Assembly (NCBI RefSeq): GCF_002218045.2
Contig: NZ_AP018685.1
Coordinates: forward strand, 930,001 to 994,000
Reading direction: 5' to 3'
DNA from: Vibrio rumoiensis
GTDB lineage: Bacteria; Pseudomonadota; Gammaproteobacteria; Enterobacterales; Vibrionaceae
DNA: 64,000 nt
In this document: positions 23,413 to 32,018 of the stretch, in pieces
Position numbering within the stretch: position 1 is the first letter of the stretch
Layout: every line of letters begins with the position of its first letter
Position numbers and translations under genes: made by a program
The notes under the pieces: generated by a model
The model's input: only the letters and a program-made list of their open reading frames with translations
Databases searched by the model: none
What the model was told of the DNA's origin: nothing

Positions 23413-23957
23413 TGTTGGCTTGGATTTCCACTCTATTTCCTGACCTGATGAATTCTCATCTTTTAGAGTTCATGTCACGTGGTGGGCAAGTGTTGTGGTG
23501 GTTAGCGGCGGTCGTGCTGTTGTGCTGGGTATTGATTATTGAGCGTATTCTGTTTTTAAGTGTGTCTTATCGTCATGCCAAAGCGGGGTGGGTCGATCAG
23601 TGGAAGCAACGTCACGAACATGATTCTTGGTACGCGCTGGCACAAAAGCAAGGCATGCTGCAACAAGCGCATGTGATGCTGACTCAACACTTAGATTTGA
23701 TCAAAGCGCTGGTCAGTTTATGCCCAATGCTCGGTTTACTCGGTACGGTAACTGGCATGATCACGGTGTTTGATTTGATGTCGATTTCAGGCAGTAATGA
23801 CCCCAAACTCATGGCATCAGGTATTTCAATGGCAACATTACCGACAATGGCTGGCATGGTGGCCGCATTAGCCGGAATGTTTGCTCATTCTCGTTTAGTG
23901 AAAGTGGCGACTCGTAAAGAGCTGCACTTAGAACAGCAATTAAGGAGCGGCGAATGA
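23412..23957 (+). CDS. exbB: TonB2-system proton channel subunit ExbB2
   Basis: ExbB forms the pentameric inner-membrane channel that couples the proton-motive force to TonB. The 181-residue product has three transmembrane segments (VLWWLAAVVLLCWVLIIERILF; a second with LCPMLGLLGTVTGMITVF; a third with MATLPTMAGMVAALAGMFA). It is shorter than E. coli ExbB but normal for the TonB2 type. The start overlaps ttpC (TAATG) and the stop overlaps exbD (ATGA). Confidence 0.94.
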   Translation: MLAWISTLFPDLMNSHLLEFMSRGGQVLWWLAAVVLLCWVLIIERILFLSVSYRHAKAGWVDQWKQRHEHDSWYALAQKQGMLQQAHVMLTQHLDLIKALVSLCPMLGLLGTVTGMITVFDLMSISGSNDPKLMASGISMATLPTMAGMVAALAGMFAHSRLVKVATRKELHLEQQLRSGE

Positions 23958-24361
23958 GATTAGTTCGTCCCACAAAAGCCAAAGAAGAAGCACAAGTCGA
24001 TTTAACCTCAATGCTTGATATTGTGTTTATCATGTTGATCTTCTTCATCGTCACCAGTTCATTTGTCAATGAATCGGGGGTTGAAGTGAATCGCCCTCAA
24101 GCATCCCATGCCAGTGCGCAAAAAGATGCCGGTATTTTTATTGCGGTAACCGCAGCCAATGATATTTATATCGATAAACGTCGAGTCGATGTCGAGCGAG
24201 TGCAAGCGGCATTAGAAAAAATCGCCATCGATAAACCGGATGCCAGTTTGGTGATTCAAGCGGATAAGCATGCGTATAACGGCACCGTGGTTGAAGTGAT
24301 GGATGCGGCGAAAGGGGCCGGTATTGCCAAGATTGCTTTAGCCACAGCGGATAAGTCTTAA
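23954..24361 (+). CDS. exbD: TonB2-system proton channel subunit ExbD2
   Basis: ExbD dimers sit inside the ExbB pore. The 135-residue protein has the single N-terminal helix with the proton-path aspartate (DLTSMLDIVFIMLIFFIVTS; the Asp in MLDIVF). A periplasmic domain follows (IYIDKRRVDVERVQAALEKI, ASLVIQADKHAYNGTVVEVMDAAK). Its stop is followed directly by tonB2. Confidence 0.95.
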   Translation: MRLVRPTKAKEEAQVDLTSMLDIVFIMLIFFIVTSSFVNESGVEVNRPQASHASAQKDAGIFIAVTAANDIYIDKRRVDVERVQAALEKIAIDKPDASLVIQADKHAYNGTVVEVMDAAKGAGIAKIALATADKS

Positions 24362-24373
24362 GTGGGTGTAAAG

Positions 24374-25057
24374 ATGAGTGATTGTCGTGCTGCTGAGACT
24401 ATGACGAACGCATCATTGCGCTTATTGATTGCGATTCCGCTTGGCTTAGTCACCGCCGTGGCGTTATTTGCCTTTATGTCTTGGATGGTCGGAAGCGTTA
24501 AAACTGGCGTAAGCGATGACCAAGGCCCACTGGCGTTTGATGTGGTGATGCAAGAGCAAGATTCGGACTCACAGCGCCGCATGCGCCAATTGCCAGAACC
24601 GCCGAAAGTGCCAGAGCAACCTCAAGCGTTATCAACGCCTGCGACGCCTGCTGCTTCCATGCCATCAGTACAAGCCCCTCAAGTATCTTTAGATACGAGC
24701 ATGGCATTCTCGGATGTTGGTGTGGCGATCAATATGCCGAATATCAATGTCAGTAATAACATCTCGCAAGGGGTTGGTCAGCAACAGCAAGCGATGCCTT
24801 TATATCGTGCTCAGCCCACTTATCCTGCTCGTATGCTTAAACGCCGTGTTGAAGGTTATGTGGTGATGTCATTTACCATCAATGAGCAGGGGCATCCTGA
24901 AGATATTGAAGTGGTTGAAGCTGAGCCGTCGAAAGCCTTTGTTCGCCCTGCGGTTCAAGCGTTGAGAAACTGGAAATACCAGCCTCAAATAGAAGGTGGT
25001 AAGGCCGTTAAGCAGCCCGGCCAGCAAGTTAAAATTGAATTTAAGATCAGCCAGTAG
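24374..25057 (+). CDS. tonB: Energy transducer TonB2
   Basis: TonB passes energy from ExbBD to outer-membrane receptors. It has an N-terminal anchor helix (LLIAIPLGLVTAVALFAFMSWMV), a Pro/Gln/Ala-rich linker (about residues 60-100) and the C-terminal TonB domain. That domain has YPARMLKRRVEGYVVMSFTI and ALRNWKYQPQIEGGKAV. The proline spacer is short, as in TonB2 proteins, which are smaller than TonB1. A GTG at 24362 is in frame; the ATG at 24374 is chosen with only moderate support, and an ATG at 24401 is a third option. It lies in the same operon as exbBD. Confidence 0.92.
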   Translation: MSDCRAAETMTNASLRLLIAIPLGLVTAVALFAFMSWMVGSVKTGVSDDQGPLAFDVVMQEQDSDSQRRMRQLPEPPKVPEQPQALSTPATPAASMPSVQAPQVSLDTSMAFSDVGVAINMPNINVSNNISQGVGQQQQAMPLYRAQPTYPARMLKRRVEGYVVMSFTINEQGHPEDIEVVEAEPSKAFVRPAVQALRNWKYQPQIEGGKAVKQPGQQVKIEFKISQ

Positions 25058-25098
25058 TCATGACGATAAAGGTGATTATTGGTAAAAAGGGTCAACTT

Positions 25099-26388
25099 AT
25101 GATGTTGAATATGGATAAGTTATTTCACAATCTTTCGTTTTCTTTATTCAAGAAGAGTGTGCTATTGGCGTGCCTGCTCGCCAGCTTTATGATGGCCTCG
25201 AACCATGCTATTGCCGCAGGTGTGACACCTTATACTGGTAAGAAACTGACACAAGCCAGTGAGTTGGCGCAAAATGATCACCTTGATAAAGCGATTAAAG
25301 TGTTAACGTCTTATGATCCTAAAGCGGATTATGATAAAGCGTTCGTCAATCGAGTCTTGGCTATTTACTACTGGCAAGCCGAACAACCCAAATCCTCCAT
25401 TTCAGCGTTAAGAGCAGCAGTGGCGCTAAAGGCTCTAGAGCCAAAAGTGCAATGGCAAGCTAACCGCATGTTGGCTGATATTCTGTACTCTGAACAAGAC
25501 TTCTCTCATTCAGCCAAAGAATACCGTAATACTTTAGCGATAAAATATACCCCAAGTGCTGCCGATAAAACGCAATTTAAAAAAGACAGCAATGAAGTGT
25601 ATTTTCGCCTAGCCGCCGCTTATTACCAGCAGCAACAATGGCCGCAGGTTCGTAGTGCTGTCATTAAGTATCAAGCCCCCGATGCTAAAAAACGTCTACA
25701 GGCTCTGCGTATGCAAGTGATTGCCGAATTAAGATTAAAGCAATGGGGCAATGCGGAAGGTACATTGAGCAACTTGATCCGCCTTGAGCCCAATAATAAA
25801 GCGTGGTGGCAGCAACAAATTTCCACGCAATTGCAACAGCATAAAAACCAATCGGCGCTTGAAACCTATTCACTGGCGAAAAAGCAAAACCTCGAATTTA
25901 GCGCCAATGATTATAAGTCGCTGTCTCAACTGTATGCACAAAATAAGATCCCAGAGCGTGGCGCACGAATCTTACAAGAAATGTTTAAAGCCTACCCTGA
26001 GACTAAAACGATTGATAATCAAAAGACTCAAGCTTATTACTATCAAATGGCGCGTGAATGGCCACAAGCAATGGCAAGTTGGGAAGCGCTAGCCAAACGT
26101 GATGCAGAATATTACTGGCCGCTGACTCAGTTGTATATTCAACAAAAACAATACAATAAAGCCAACCAAGTGATTGATAAAGCGCAGCCCTATGCCAAAA
26201 AATCTGAATTTAGTTTGGCGAAAATTCAATTGTTGTATCGCTTAGAAAAATACAATGATGCGTTGGCAGAAGCGAAGCGTCTGAATGAAGTACAGCCATC
26301 GGATTCGGTGCAAACCTGGATTGTATTTTTAAATAATAAATTGCAAAACCAGCAGCCAGAACCGTCTCAAGATGGAATGACATCTTAA
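25099..26388 (+). CDS. TPR-repeat protein at the end of the TonB2 cluster
   Basis: The 429-residue protein has a signal peptide (VLLACLLASFMMASNHAIAAG), so it is periplasmic. It consists of helical TPR-like repeats, for example LAQNDHLDKAIKVLTSYDP, RLAAAYYQQQQWPQVRSAVI and LTQLYIQQKQYNKANQVIDKA. Such a protein follows tonB2 in Vibrio TonB2 clusters; its exact role is not established. An ATG at 25060 is also in frame, but the ATG at 25099 has AAAAAGGG with good spacing and puts the signal peptide nearer the N-terminus. The stop overlaps the next gene's ATG. Confidence 0.85.
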   Translation: MMLNMDKLFHNLSFSLFKKSVLLACLLASFMMASNHAIAAGVTPYTGKKLTQASELAQNDHLDKAIKVLTSYDPKADYDKAFVNRVLAIYYWQAEQPKSSISALRAAVALKALEPKVQWQANRMLADILYSEQDFSHSAKEYRNTLAIKYTPSAADKTQFKKDSNEVYFRLAAAYYQQQQWPQVRSAVIKYQAPDAKKRLQALRMQVIAELRLKQWGNAEGTLSNLIRLEPNNKAWWQQQISTQLQQHKNQSALETYSLAKKQNLEFSANDYKSLSQLYAQNKIPERGARILQEMFKAYPETKTIDNQKTQAYYYQMAREWPQAMASWEALAKRDAEYYWPLTQLYIQQKQYNKANQVIDKAQPYAKKSEFSLAKIQLLYRLEKYNDALAEAKRLNEVQPSDSVQTWIVFLNNKLQNQQPEPSQDGMTS

Positions 26389-27311
26389 TGACAGAAGTAG
26401 TGAGGGGGAGCGTACAATCCGCTCAACTTACTCGAATAGAAAAGGTGCTGGAGTTTATCCATCAGCATCTTTTTTTACCACTATCGCTTGACGATATCGC
26501 ACAAAAAAGTTGTTGGTCACGATGGCAATTACAGCGCGTTTTTACCGCGAAAACGGGCGTTAATGTCGCGCAATATATTCGTGAATTAAAGCTGAGTCGC
26601 GCCGCTGAAATCCTATTAGATTCCCCATCAGAAAGAGTGCTCGATATTGCTCTTAGCGTCGGGTTTAATTCAGAAATTAGCTTTAGTCGTTCCTTCAAAC
26701 AATTTTTCGGCTGCTCACCGAGAGACTATCGTAAACGAGGCATTCGTAGTGGTTTACGTCAGCCGATGACCGCCATATCATTATCGACTTCCGATGCCGG
26801 CCATTTAAACTCTCTACAAGCCAATTTTAGTTTTACTCAGATTCGAATTGAACATAAAGCGGCATTTCGTGTGATGGGGTATCGTGGTGAGATTGGTGGG
26901 CTCTTTGCATCTCAACCCGATTTTCAACAATCGGTTCCTCAGATTTGGCGAACCTTTGAGGCGATAAAACAATCCGAATCTCTTTTAGCGAATATGACAA
27001 CCATGCGCTATGGCGTCATTGATACCCTGTCGCTAAATTCAGAACGCTTAGATTATTGGGCGGCCGAAGCGTCGCAAACGTTGTCATCTCAATCATTAAA
27101 CACGCTTGAAATCCCAACCCAACAATACGCTGTTCTAGCGCATAAAGGGCCAGTTGACGGCTTAAAAAACAAACTAGAATGGCTATTTACTGAGTGGTTA
27201 CCGCAAAGTGGTTATCGCGGCATCGATGGTTTTGAATTAGAAATTTACCCTGCAAATTATCAAATGCATTCAGCGGATGCTTATATGGAATATTGGTTGC
27301 CGATCCAATAA
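26388..27311 (+). CDS. AraC-family regulator with GyrI-like ligand domain
   Basis: The 307-residue protein has an N-terminal AraC-type double helix-turn-helix (LSLDDIAQKSCWSRWQLQRVF and DIALSVGFNSEISFSRSFKQFFGCSPRDYRK). After a linker comes a GyrI/effector-binding domain (about residues 150-307: IRIEHKAAFRVMGYRGEIGG, YAVLAHKGPVDGL, GFELEIYPANY). This is the Rob-like order (DNA-binding domain first). Its start overlaps the TPR gene stop (TAATG), so it is cotranscribed with the TonB2 operon and probably controlled by the same Fur box. The receptor gene 152 bp downstream is a natural candidate target, with the siderophore as possible ligand; both are inference. Confidence 0.88.
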   Translation: MTEVVRGSVQSAQLTRIEKVLEFIHQHLFLPLSLDDIAQKSCWSRWQLQRVFTAKTGVNVAQYIRELKLSRAAEILLDSPSERVLDIALSVGFNSEISFSRSFKQFFGCSPRDYRKRGIRSGLRQPMTAISLSTSDAGHLNSLQANFSFTQIRIEHKAAFRVMGYRGEIGGLFASQPDFQQSVPQIWRTFEAIKQSESLLANMTTMRYGVIDTLSLNSERLDYWAAEASQTLSSQSLNTLEIPTQQYAVLAHKGPVDGLKNKLEWLFTEWLPQSGYRGIDGFELEIYPANYQMHSADAYMEYWLPIQ

Positions 27312-27415
27312 ATTTCGTCAGTCACGTATAGCATGATTCGAAAAAGTTCCCTCTCACCTCAAACATGCACCAAATTGTTAACTTTCTCTAATTGCAAATG
27401 GTTATCATTCATAAA

Positions 27416-27430
27416 TGATACTTATTATCG
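27416..27430 (+). promoter_or_regulatory. Fur box upstream of the siderophore receptor
   Basis: TGATACTTATTATCG matches 12 of the 14 defined positions of TGATAATnATTATCA. It lies 33 bp before the receptor ATG, and a neighbouring GGTTATCATTCATAAATG may extend the site. Confidence 0.75.
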
Positions 27431-27463
27431 TTATTTGATATCCATTATTGGTAGGAAAGGGAA

Positions 27464-29629
27464 ATGCCTCGCGTGAAAAACACAAATTATAATTCCAACA
27501 TACTCATCGCTAGCCCATTGGCTTTAGCGATTACCAGTATTTTATTTGCCCCTAATTTGATGGCGGCAACGGATACGGCGGCGACAGAACAAGAGACCAT
27601 TACGGTACTCGGCCAAACCTATCGTAATACGGCGACTAAAACGTCACTTGAACCAGAAGAAACGCCTCAGGCTATTTCAGTGATCAATTCTGATGACTTT
27701 GAAAAGCGTGGTGTGTCATCGGTGCAGCAAGCGTTGCGTTATGCACCGGGCGTCAATGCCGAGTTGAAAGGTGGCAGTGTCACCATGTATGACAACTACA
27801 ACATCCGTGGCTTTGAAAATAACCAGATGTACTACGATGGGTTGGTTCTACAATACCTGGTCGGTTGGAATTTACAGCCACAAATTGATCCCATTGCCTT
27901 AGAGCGTGTTGAAATATTTAAGGGCCCTAGTTCGGTTTTATATGGCGCTATGCCTCCAGGCGGTATGGTCAATTTAATCGCCAAATCACCGCAAAAAGAA
28001 CGCAATACCGATTTCTCTATTGCGACAGGATCGCGCAATCTCGTCAAAGCATCAATTGATACTACTGGTCAGTTTGGTGACTCTAATGTTTATTACCGCC
28101 TTATTGGCTCGGCTTCTCATCGTGATGGACAAGTCGATTACACCGAAGAAGAACGTTACGTGTTTGCGCCGTCTATCGATTGGTATGTGACGGATAATAC
28201 CCTTATAAACTTCAATTTTTATTATCAAAACGATCCCAACATGGGTATGAACTCAGCGATGCCAGCGTCTGGTTCGGTATGGGATAACCCGAACGGCAGC
28301 ATAGATAAAAATGCTTCAATGGGGGATAAAAACTGGAGCAAGTTTGAACGAGAATTCTGGATGGCAGGCTATAAGATCGATCACTCATTCAATGAAAACT
28401 GGTCGTTTTTACAAAATGCGCGTTATATGAAAGCCGATCTTTATCAGGAAAACACCTACCATGCGGCGGCGGGTTGGGATCCTGCCACTGGTAACTTAGA
28501 CCGCTACATCTACAGTACAGATGAAGACTCACAAGGCTTTACCATTGACAATCAATTATCAGGTCGAGTCGTAACAGGCGCAGTTGAACATAACTTATTA
28601 TTTGGTATTGATTATCAACACTTAAAAGGTAGCTCAAACTACACTAGCTATGGTTACGATGGTGGCTACACCGCGCCAAGCTTTAATGCCTTCGCGCCAG
28701 ATAACAACCAAATCGATCGCTCAAAAGTAACCGCGTCTGGTGTGTATATCGATGATGTGAAAGTCGAACAATTGGGCTTCTACTTCCAAGATCAAATGCG
28801 TATTAACCGCATCGTCTTAATGGCTGGTGGACGTTTTGATAACTATGAAGCGACCAGTGACTACGCTGGCAGTGTGACCAAAACCGATCAAAACAACTTT
28901 TCTTATCGCATAGGCGCAATGTATGAATTTGATTCCGGTTGGTCACCATACATTAACTACGCGACCAGCTTTGAACCGGTAGCCGGCGTAGATAGTCGTG
29001 GCGATAGCTTTGAGCCATCGATAGGCCAACAAATTGAAGGTGGGGTGAAGTACTTATCTGCGGACTACGCGACCACTATGACCGCTTCATTGTTTCACAT
29101 TATTAAAAGCGATGTGGTGGTGCCCGATCCGAATGATCCAAGTTACCAAGGAAAAATCCAAGTGGGTGAAATTCGCTCGCAAGGTTTGGAGTTAGAAGGG
29201 CGAACCATGCTTACCGATAGCTGGGATGTCTCAGCGAGCTACACCTATACCGATATGGAAATCACTAAAGACACCACGGGCCTTGAAGGTAACACGCCAA
29301 TTTATGTACCTGAACACGCCGCGACCTTATGGACGAATTATTACGTCTATAACGGCATTTTAGGTGGGTCGCGTTTCGGTGCCGGTGCTCGTTATATTGG
29401 TGAACGTCAAATGGATGCCGCCAACACCGACACAGTACCAGATTACACCGTGGTCGATTTGTCTTTAGGTTACGACTTGGCATATTTAACCAACAGCCTA
29501 CAAGGTGCGGCAGTTAATTTAAGCGTTAATAACTTATTTGATGAAGATACTTATGCCTGCTATGACTCTGCTAACTGCTGGTATGGCGAAGAGCGTACCG
29601 TAGAATTTAAGTTTGATTATAAGTTCTAG
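27464..29629 (+). CDS. TonB-dependent siderophore receptor (FhuA/FoxA-like)
   Basis: The 721-residue outer-membrane receptor has a signal peptide (to about NLMAA) and a TonB box QETITVLGQ. The plug domain contains EETPQAISVINSDDF, NIRGFENNQMYYDG and RVEIFKGPSSVLYGAMPPGG. A 22-strand barrel ends in YGEERTVEFKFDYKF. The C-terminal cysteine pair (CYDSANC) resembles that of FhuA-type hydroxamate siderophore receptors, so a ferrioxamine- or ferrichrome-like ligand is likely but not proven. It has a Fur box and an AGGAAAGGG ribosome-binding site, and lies between the TonB2 operon and fhuF. Confidence 0.92.
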   Translation: MPRVKNTNYNSNILIASPLALAITSILFAPNLMAATDTAATEQETITVLGQTYRNTATKTSLEPEETPQAISVINSDDFEKRGVSSVQQALRYAPGVNAELKGGSVTMYDNYNIRGFENNQMYYDGLVLQYLVGWNLQPQIDPIALERVEIFKGPSSVLYGAMPPGGMVNLIAKSPQKERNTDFSIATGSRNLVKASIDTTGQFGDSNVYYRLIGSASHRDGQVDYTEEERYVFAPSIDWYVTDNTLINFNFYYQNDPNMGMNSAMPASGSVWDNPNGSIDKNASMGDKNWSKFEREFWMAGYKIDHSFNENWSFLQNARYMKADLYQENTYHAAAGWDPATGNLDRYIYSTDEDSQGFTIDNQLSGRVVTGAVEHNLLFGIDYQHLKGSSNYTSYGYDGGYTAPSFNAFAPDNNQIDRSKVTASGVYIDDVKVEQLGFYFQDQMRINRIVLMAGGRFDNYEATSDYAGSVTKTDQNNFSYRIGAMYEFDSGWSPYINYATSFEPVAGVDSRGDSFEPSIGQQIEGGVKYLSADYATTMTASLFHIIKSDVVVPDPNDPSYQGKIQVGEIRSQGLELEGRTMLTDSWDVSASYTYTDMEITKDTTGLEGNTPIYVPEHAATLWTNYYVYNGILGGSRFGAGARYIGERQMDAANTDTVPDYTVVDLSLGYDLAYLTNSLQGAAVNLSVNNLFDEDTYACYDSANCWYGEERTVEFKFDYKF

Positions 29630-29657
29630 CAGATAGCGTCACTTATCAAATCGCAGT

Positions 29658-29684
29658 AAAGAGCTAGCCGTTGGTTGGCTCTTT
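29658..29684 (+). terminator. Terminator after the receptor gene
   Basis: AAAGAGCTAGCC pairs imperfectly with GGTTGGCTCTTT, followed by ATTTGTTG. It lies 28 bp past the stop. Confidence 0.6.
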
Positions 29685-29695
29685 ATTTGTTGTGA

Positions 29696-29860
29696 GATGG
29701 GGGACGAGATCCGAGGACGCTTCGCTCGAGACACGAGAAGCAGATAAAGATCGTTTTTTGCTTTTTCACGTAACTCGAAACACGCTACTCGCGTCTATTG
29801 CGTCTATTGCGTGTAACGTGAACGCTGCGCTCCGTGTTGTGAGTAAAATTAGCCGCTAAT
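29696..29860. repeat. Degenerate repeat debris between receptor and fhuF
   Basis: This stretch has no credible gene. It holds CGAGACACGAGA, a remnant of the 7-bp unit seen at 12587, then TTCACGTAAC facing GTAACGTGAA. GCGTCTATT occurs twice in tandem near 29797. It looks like decayed simple-sequence repeats. Confidence 0.6.
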
Positions 29861-29942
29861 CTGGGATTGCTTTTGGTTCTTCGGTTACCGAATGAAACGT
29901 CCCCGCGGCCCGTATCACACAATTTTCCCTTTTAAATGTAAA

Positions 29943-29957
29943 TGAAAATCAGTATCA
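29943..29957 (+). promoter_or_regulatory. Fur box upstream of fhuF
   Basis: TGAAAATCAGTATCA matches 12 of the 14 defined positions of TGATAATnATTATCA and lies 24 bp before the fhuF ATG. Confidence 0.75.
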
Positions 29958-29981
29958 TTGCGTTTAACCTAATTTGGCTTG

Positions 29982-30728
29982 ATGAGATTTCCAGTGAGCG
30001 ATCCTAGATACCAACAACTTTTCCATTATGCAGACCATGTGACGCCTTATCTTCGAGGAACATTATGTGGCGGAGAGCTGGCGCAAGCGCCATTGGGTGA
30101 CGATTGGTTACTCTCAGAGCATAACAATCAAGAATTACTGCAAGATATTTACGCCAAACTTCAGCTTTCTCACCCTGAAGCAGGGCATGCCTATTGGTTA
30201 AACCGTACTTGGACTCTACTTATTTGGCAGCCAGTCTATGTGAGTTTTATCAGCATTTATGGCGTGCAAGCTTTGCCTTCGATGTCAACGATTGCTCAGC
30301 AATGGCGTGGGGATGCAAATTTTGTGGCGGGCTTTACGTTGCAAGATACGCCGATGCATGATGGTTCTCCGGAAGAGCTAATTCAAATTGCAGCTAATGA
30401 GTTACTGCCTTTATTTGAACAATACCGCACTCAATTGGATGAACAGGTGCGTATTCGTCCGGGATTTACTAAACATGTCCTTGCTGATTTGTTGGTGATG
30501 GCGCTTTTACGCTTGCAAGATTTGCATAAAGACCTGCCACAGGAGTATATTCCTCAACACGCCAAACGTTGGTTAGAAGCGTTTGGGCTTTCGACAAAGG
30601 CAATGGATTCATTACATTACGATTTGGTCGCAAGCAAATGGCATTACGTTCGTACCACCTGTTGTATGGTGTATCGCTGTGAAGGCCGAGGTTTATGTGA
30701 TAACTGCCCACGAACGGCGAAAGACTAA
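29982..30728 (+). CDS. fhuF: Ferric-siderophore reductase FhuF
   Basis: FhuF is a cytoplasmic [2Fe-2S] protein that reduces iron in hydroxamate siderophores so that it can be released. The 248-residue product ends with the diagnostic cluster motif Cys-Cys-x10-Cys-x2-Cys (CC at TTCCMVYRC, then LCDNC). The N-terminal part has the FhuF-like PYLRGTLCGGELAQAPLG. A TTG at 29979 precedes the ATG; the ATG is preferred, though the ribosome-binding site is weak. A Fur box lies directly upstream. The neighbouring receptor and the distant fhuACDB genes supply its substrate. Confidence 0.92.
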   Translation: MRFPVSDPRYQQLFHYADHVTPYLRGTLCGGELAQAPLGDDWLLSEHNNQELLQDIYAKLQLSHPEAGHAYWLNRTWTLLIWQPVYVSFISIYGVQALPSMSTIAQQWRGDANFVAGFTLQDTPMHDGSPEELIQIAANELLPLFEQYRTQLDEQVRIRPGFTKHVLADLLVMALLRLQDLHKDLPQEYIPQHAKRWLEAFGLSTKAMDSLHYDLVASKWHYVRTTCCMVYRCEGRGLCDNCPRTAKD

Positions 30729-30796
30729 GACTGTTTTCCGCCTAAGCTTCGGTCAGTTAGGCAATGCTCTTAAAAGTGAGCCAATAGGAAAGCAAA

Positions 30797-31918
30797 ATGA
30801 AAATAGGTGTTGTTGGATTAGGTGGTATTTTCGAGGTCGCTTATTGGCCAGCATTTCAACAATTTCAAATTGAATATCCAGATCAGCCCATTCAGTTGTT
30901 TGGTTATGATCCGAAATATAGCGCTGAGCCCTCTTTAGCTTCGCCATTTCCCAATCTCACTTTCGCAACGAGTTACTCCGATTTACTGTCATTCGACTTA
31001 GATTTACTGTTGATTCTGACGCCACCTGAAACCCATTACGATTTAGTTGTGGAAGCTCTCCAATCGGGTACGACTTCGATTGTGATTGAAAAGCCTGTCG
31101 TAGCAAACCTTGAACAATTAGCTCAACTTCGTAGGTTATTGCAAGACCAAGCTTATGCCACGCGTGTATTAGCGCTTGATCACTGGAGTGGGCGTAATGG
31201 TATTCAAACCTTGGTCAATCATCAGCTTGATGGCTCTTGGCAGTTACAAACCGAGCATTCAAGTACCGATTGTGTTCCGGATATACCAATAATCGAACCA
31301 CAAGATATTCTCAATGTTGAAGGGTACTTATTGGAGCCTTGTGGGTTTAATCAACAAGGTGAGCCGATTGCCTTAAATTTTGCTACTGGCTTGGAAGATA
31401 GCCGCCAATTTTTTCACCCTGATGGTGTGATTCTCGATATTGGTACGCATGTATTAACTATGATGCGTGAGTTTTTGGCTCAATATTGTTCAAACCATTC
31501 GTTACAGCTGCAAGCAAAAGTAGCTCGAGATCGTTTAGGTAATGATATTGCAAGTGGTGATGTTAAGACTGCGGAAGGCGAGGCATTGCTGGAAGGGCAT
31601 TGTGGTTCTGTGCCGATTCGTTTGCACCTTAATAAATACGCTGGGCTTGAAGGTGGACAAAAGGGCATGACGGTAGATTTGGTTGGTGGACGTCGCTTGA
31701 TACTTGATCGCCAAGGCGCGGATGAGTTGATGATTTATTGCGATGGTAAACAACATTGGCAGTGGATTCGTTACGGTTCTCTATATCAACATACCATTTT
31801 TGATCTATTGCTTAACTTGCCATTGGCGGGCAACGTGATTGCCTCAATGACATCTCGCCGGATGGACGAAGTACACAGCTTGTTGAATATTCAGCAAGGC
31901 TTACGCGGCAAGCACTGA
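30797..31918 (+). CDS. Gfo/Idh/MocA-family oxidoreductase
   Basis: The 373-residue protein has an N-terminal Rossmann nucleotide-binding fold with MKIGVVGLGGIFEVAYWPAF and LLLILTPPETHYDLVVEAL. The conserved family motif EKP (SIVIEKPVVANLEQL) follows. The C-terminal half has the alpha/beta substrate domain, with DGVILDIGTHVLTMM providing the usual Gly-x-His helix. Members reduce or oxidise sugars, biliverdin or similar compounds using NAD(P). The substrate is not evident. It lies 68 bp after fhuF on the same strand, so it may be cotranscribed and Fur-regulated, but no functional link to iron is visible in the sequence. Confidence 0.82.
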   Translation: MKIGVVGLGGIFEVAYWPAFQQFQIEYPDQPIQLFGYDPKYSAEPSLASPFPNLTFATSYSDLLSFDLDLLLILTPPETHYDLVVEALQSGTTSIVIEKPVVANLEQLAQLRRLLQDQAYATRVLALDHWSGRNGIQTLVNHQLDGSWQLQTEHSSTDCVPDIPIIEPQDILNVEGYLLEPCGFNQQGEPIALNFATGLEDSRQFFHPDGVILDIGTHVLTMMREFLAQYCSNHSLQLQAKVARDRLGNDIASGDVKTAEGEALLEGHCGSVPIRLHLNKYAGLEGGQKGMTVDLVGGRRLILDRQGADELMIYCDGKQHWQWIRYGSLYQHTIFDLLLNLPLAGNVIASMTSRRMDEVHSLLNIQQGLRGKH

Positions 31919-32018
31919 TTCAATCTGAAGGGAAACATTCACGGCAAAAACCATTACCAAAGATCAACCACACCGAGTATTATCGCCCTCTTTTGCTGGA
32001 TGATGGTATGGAGTGGCT

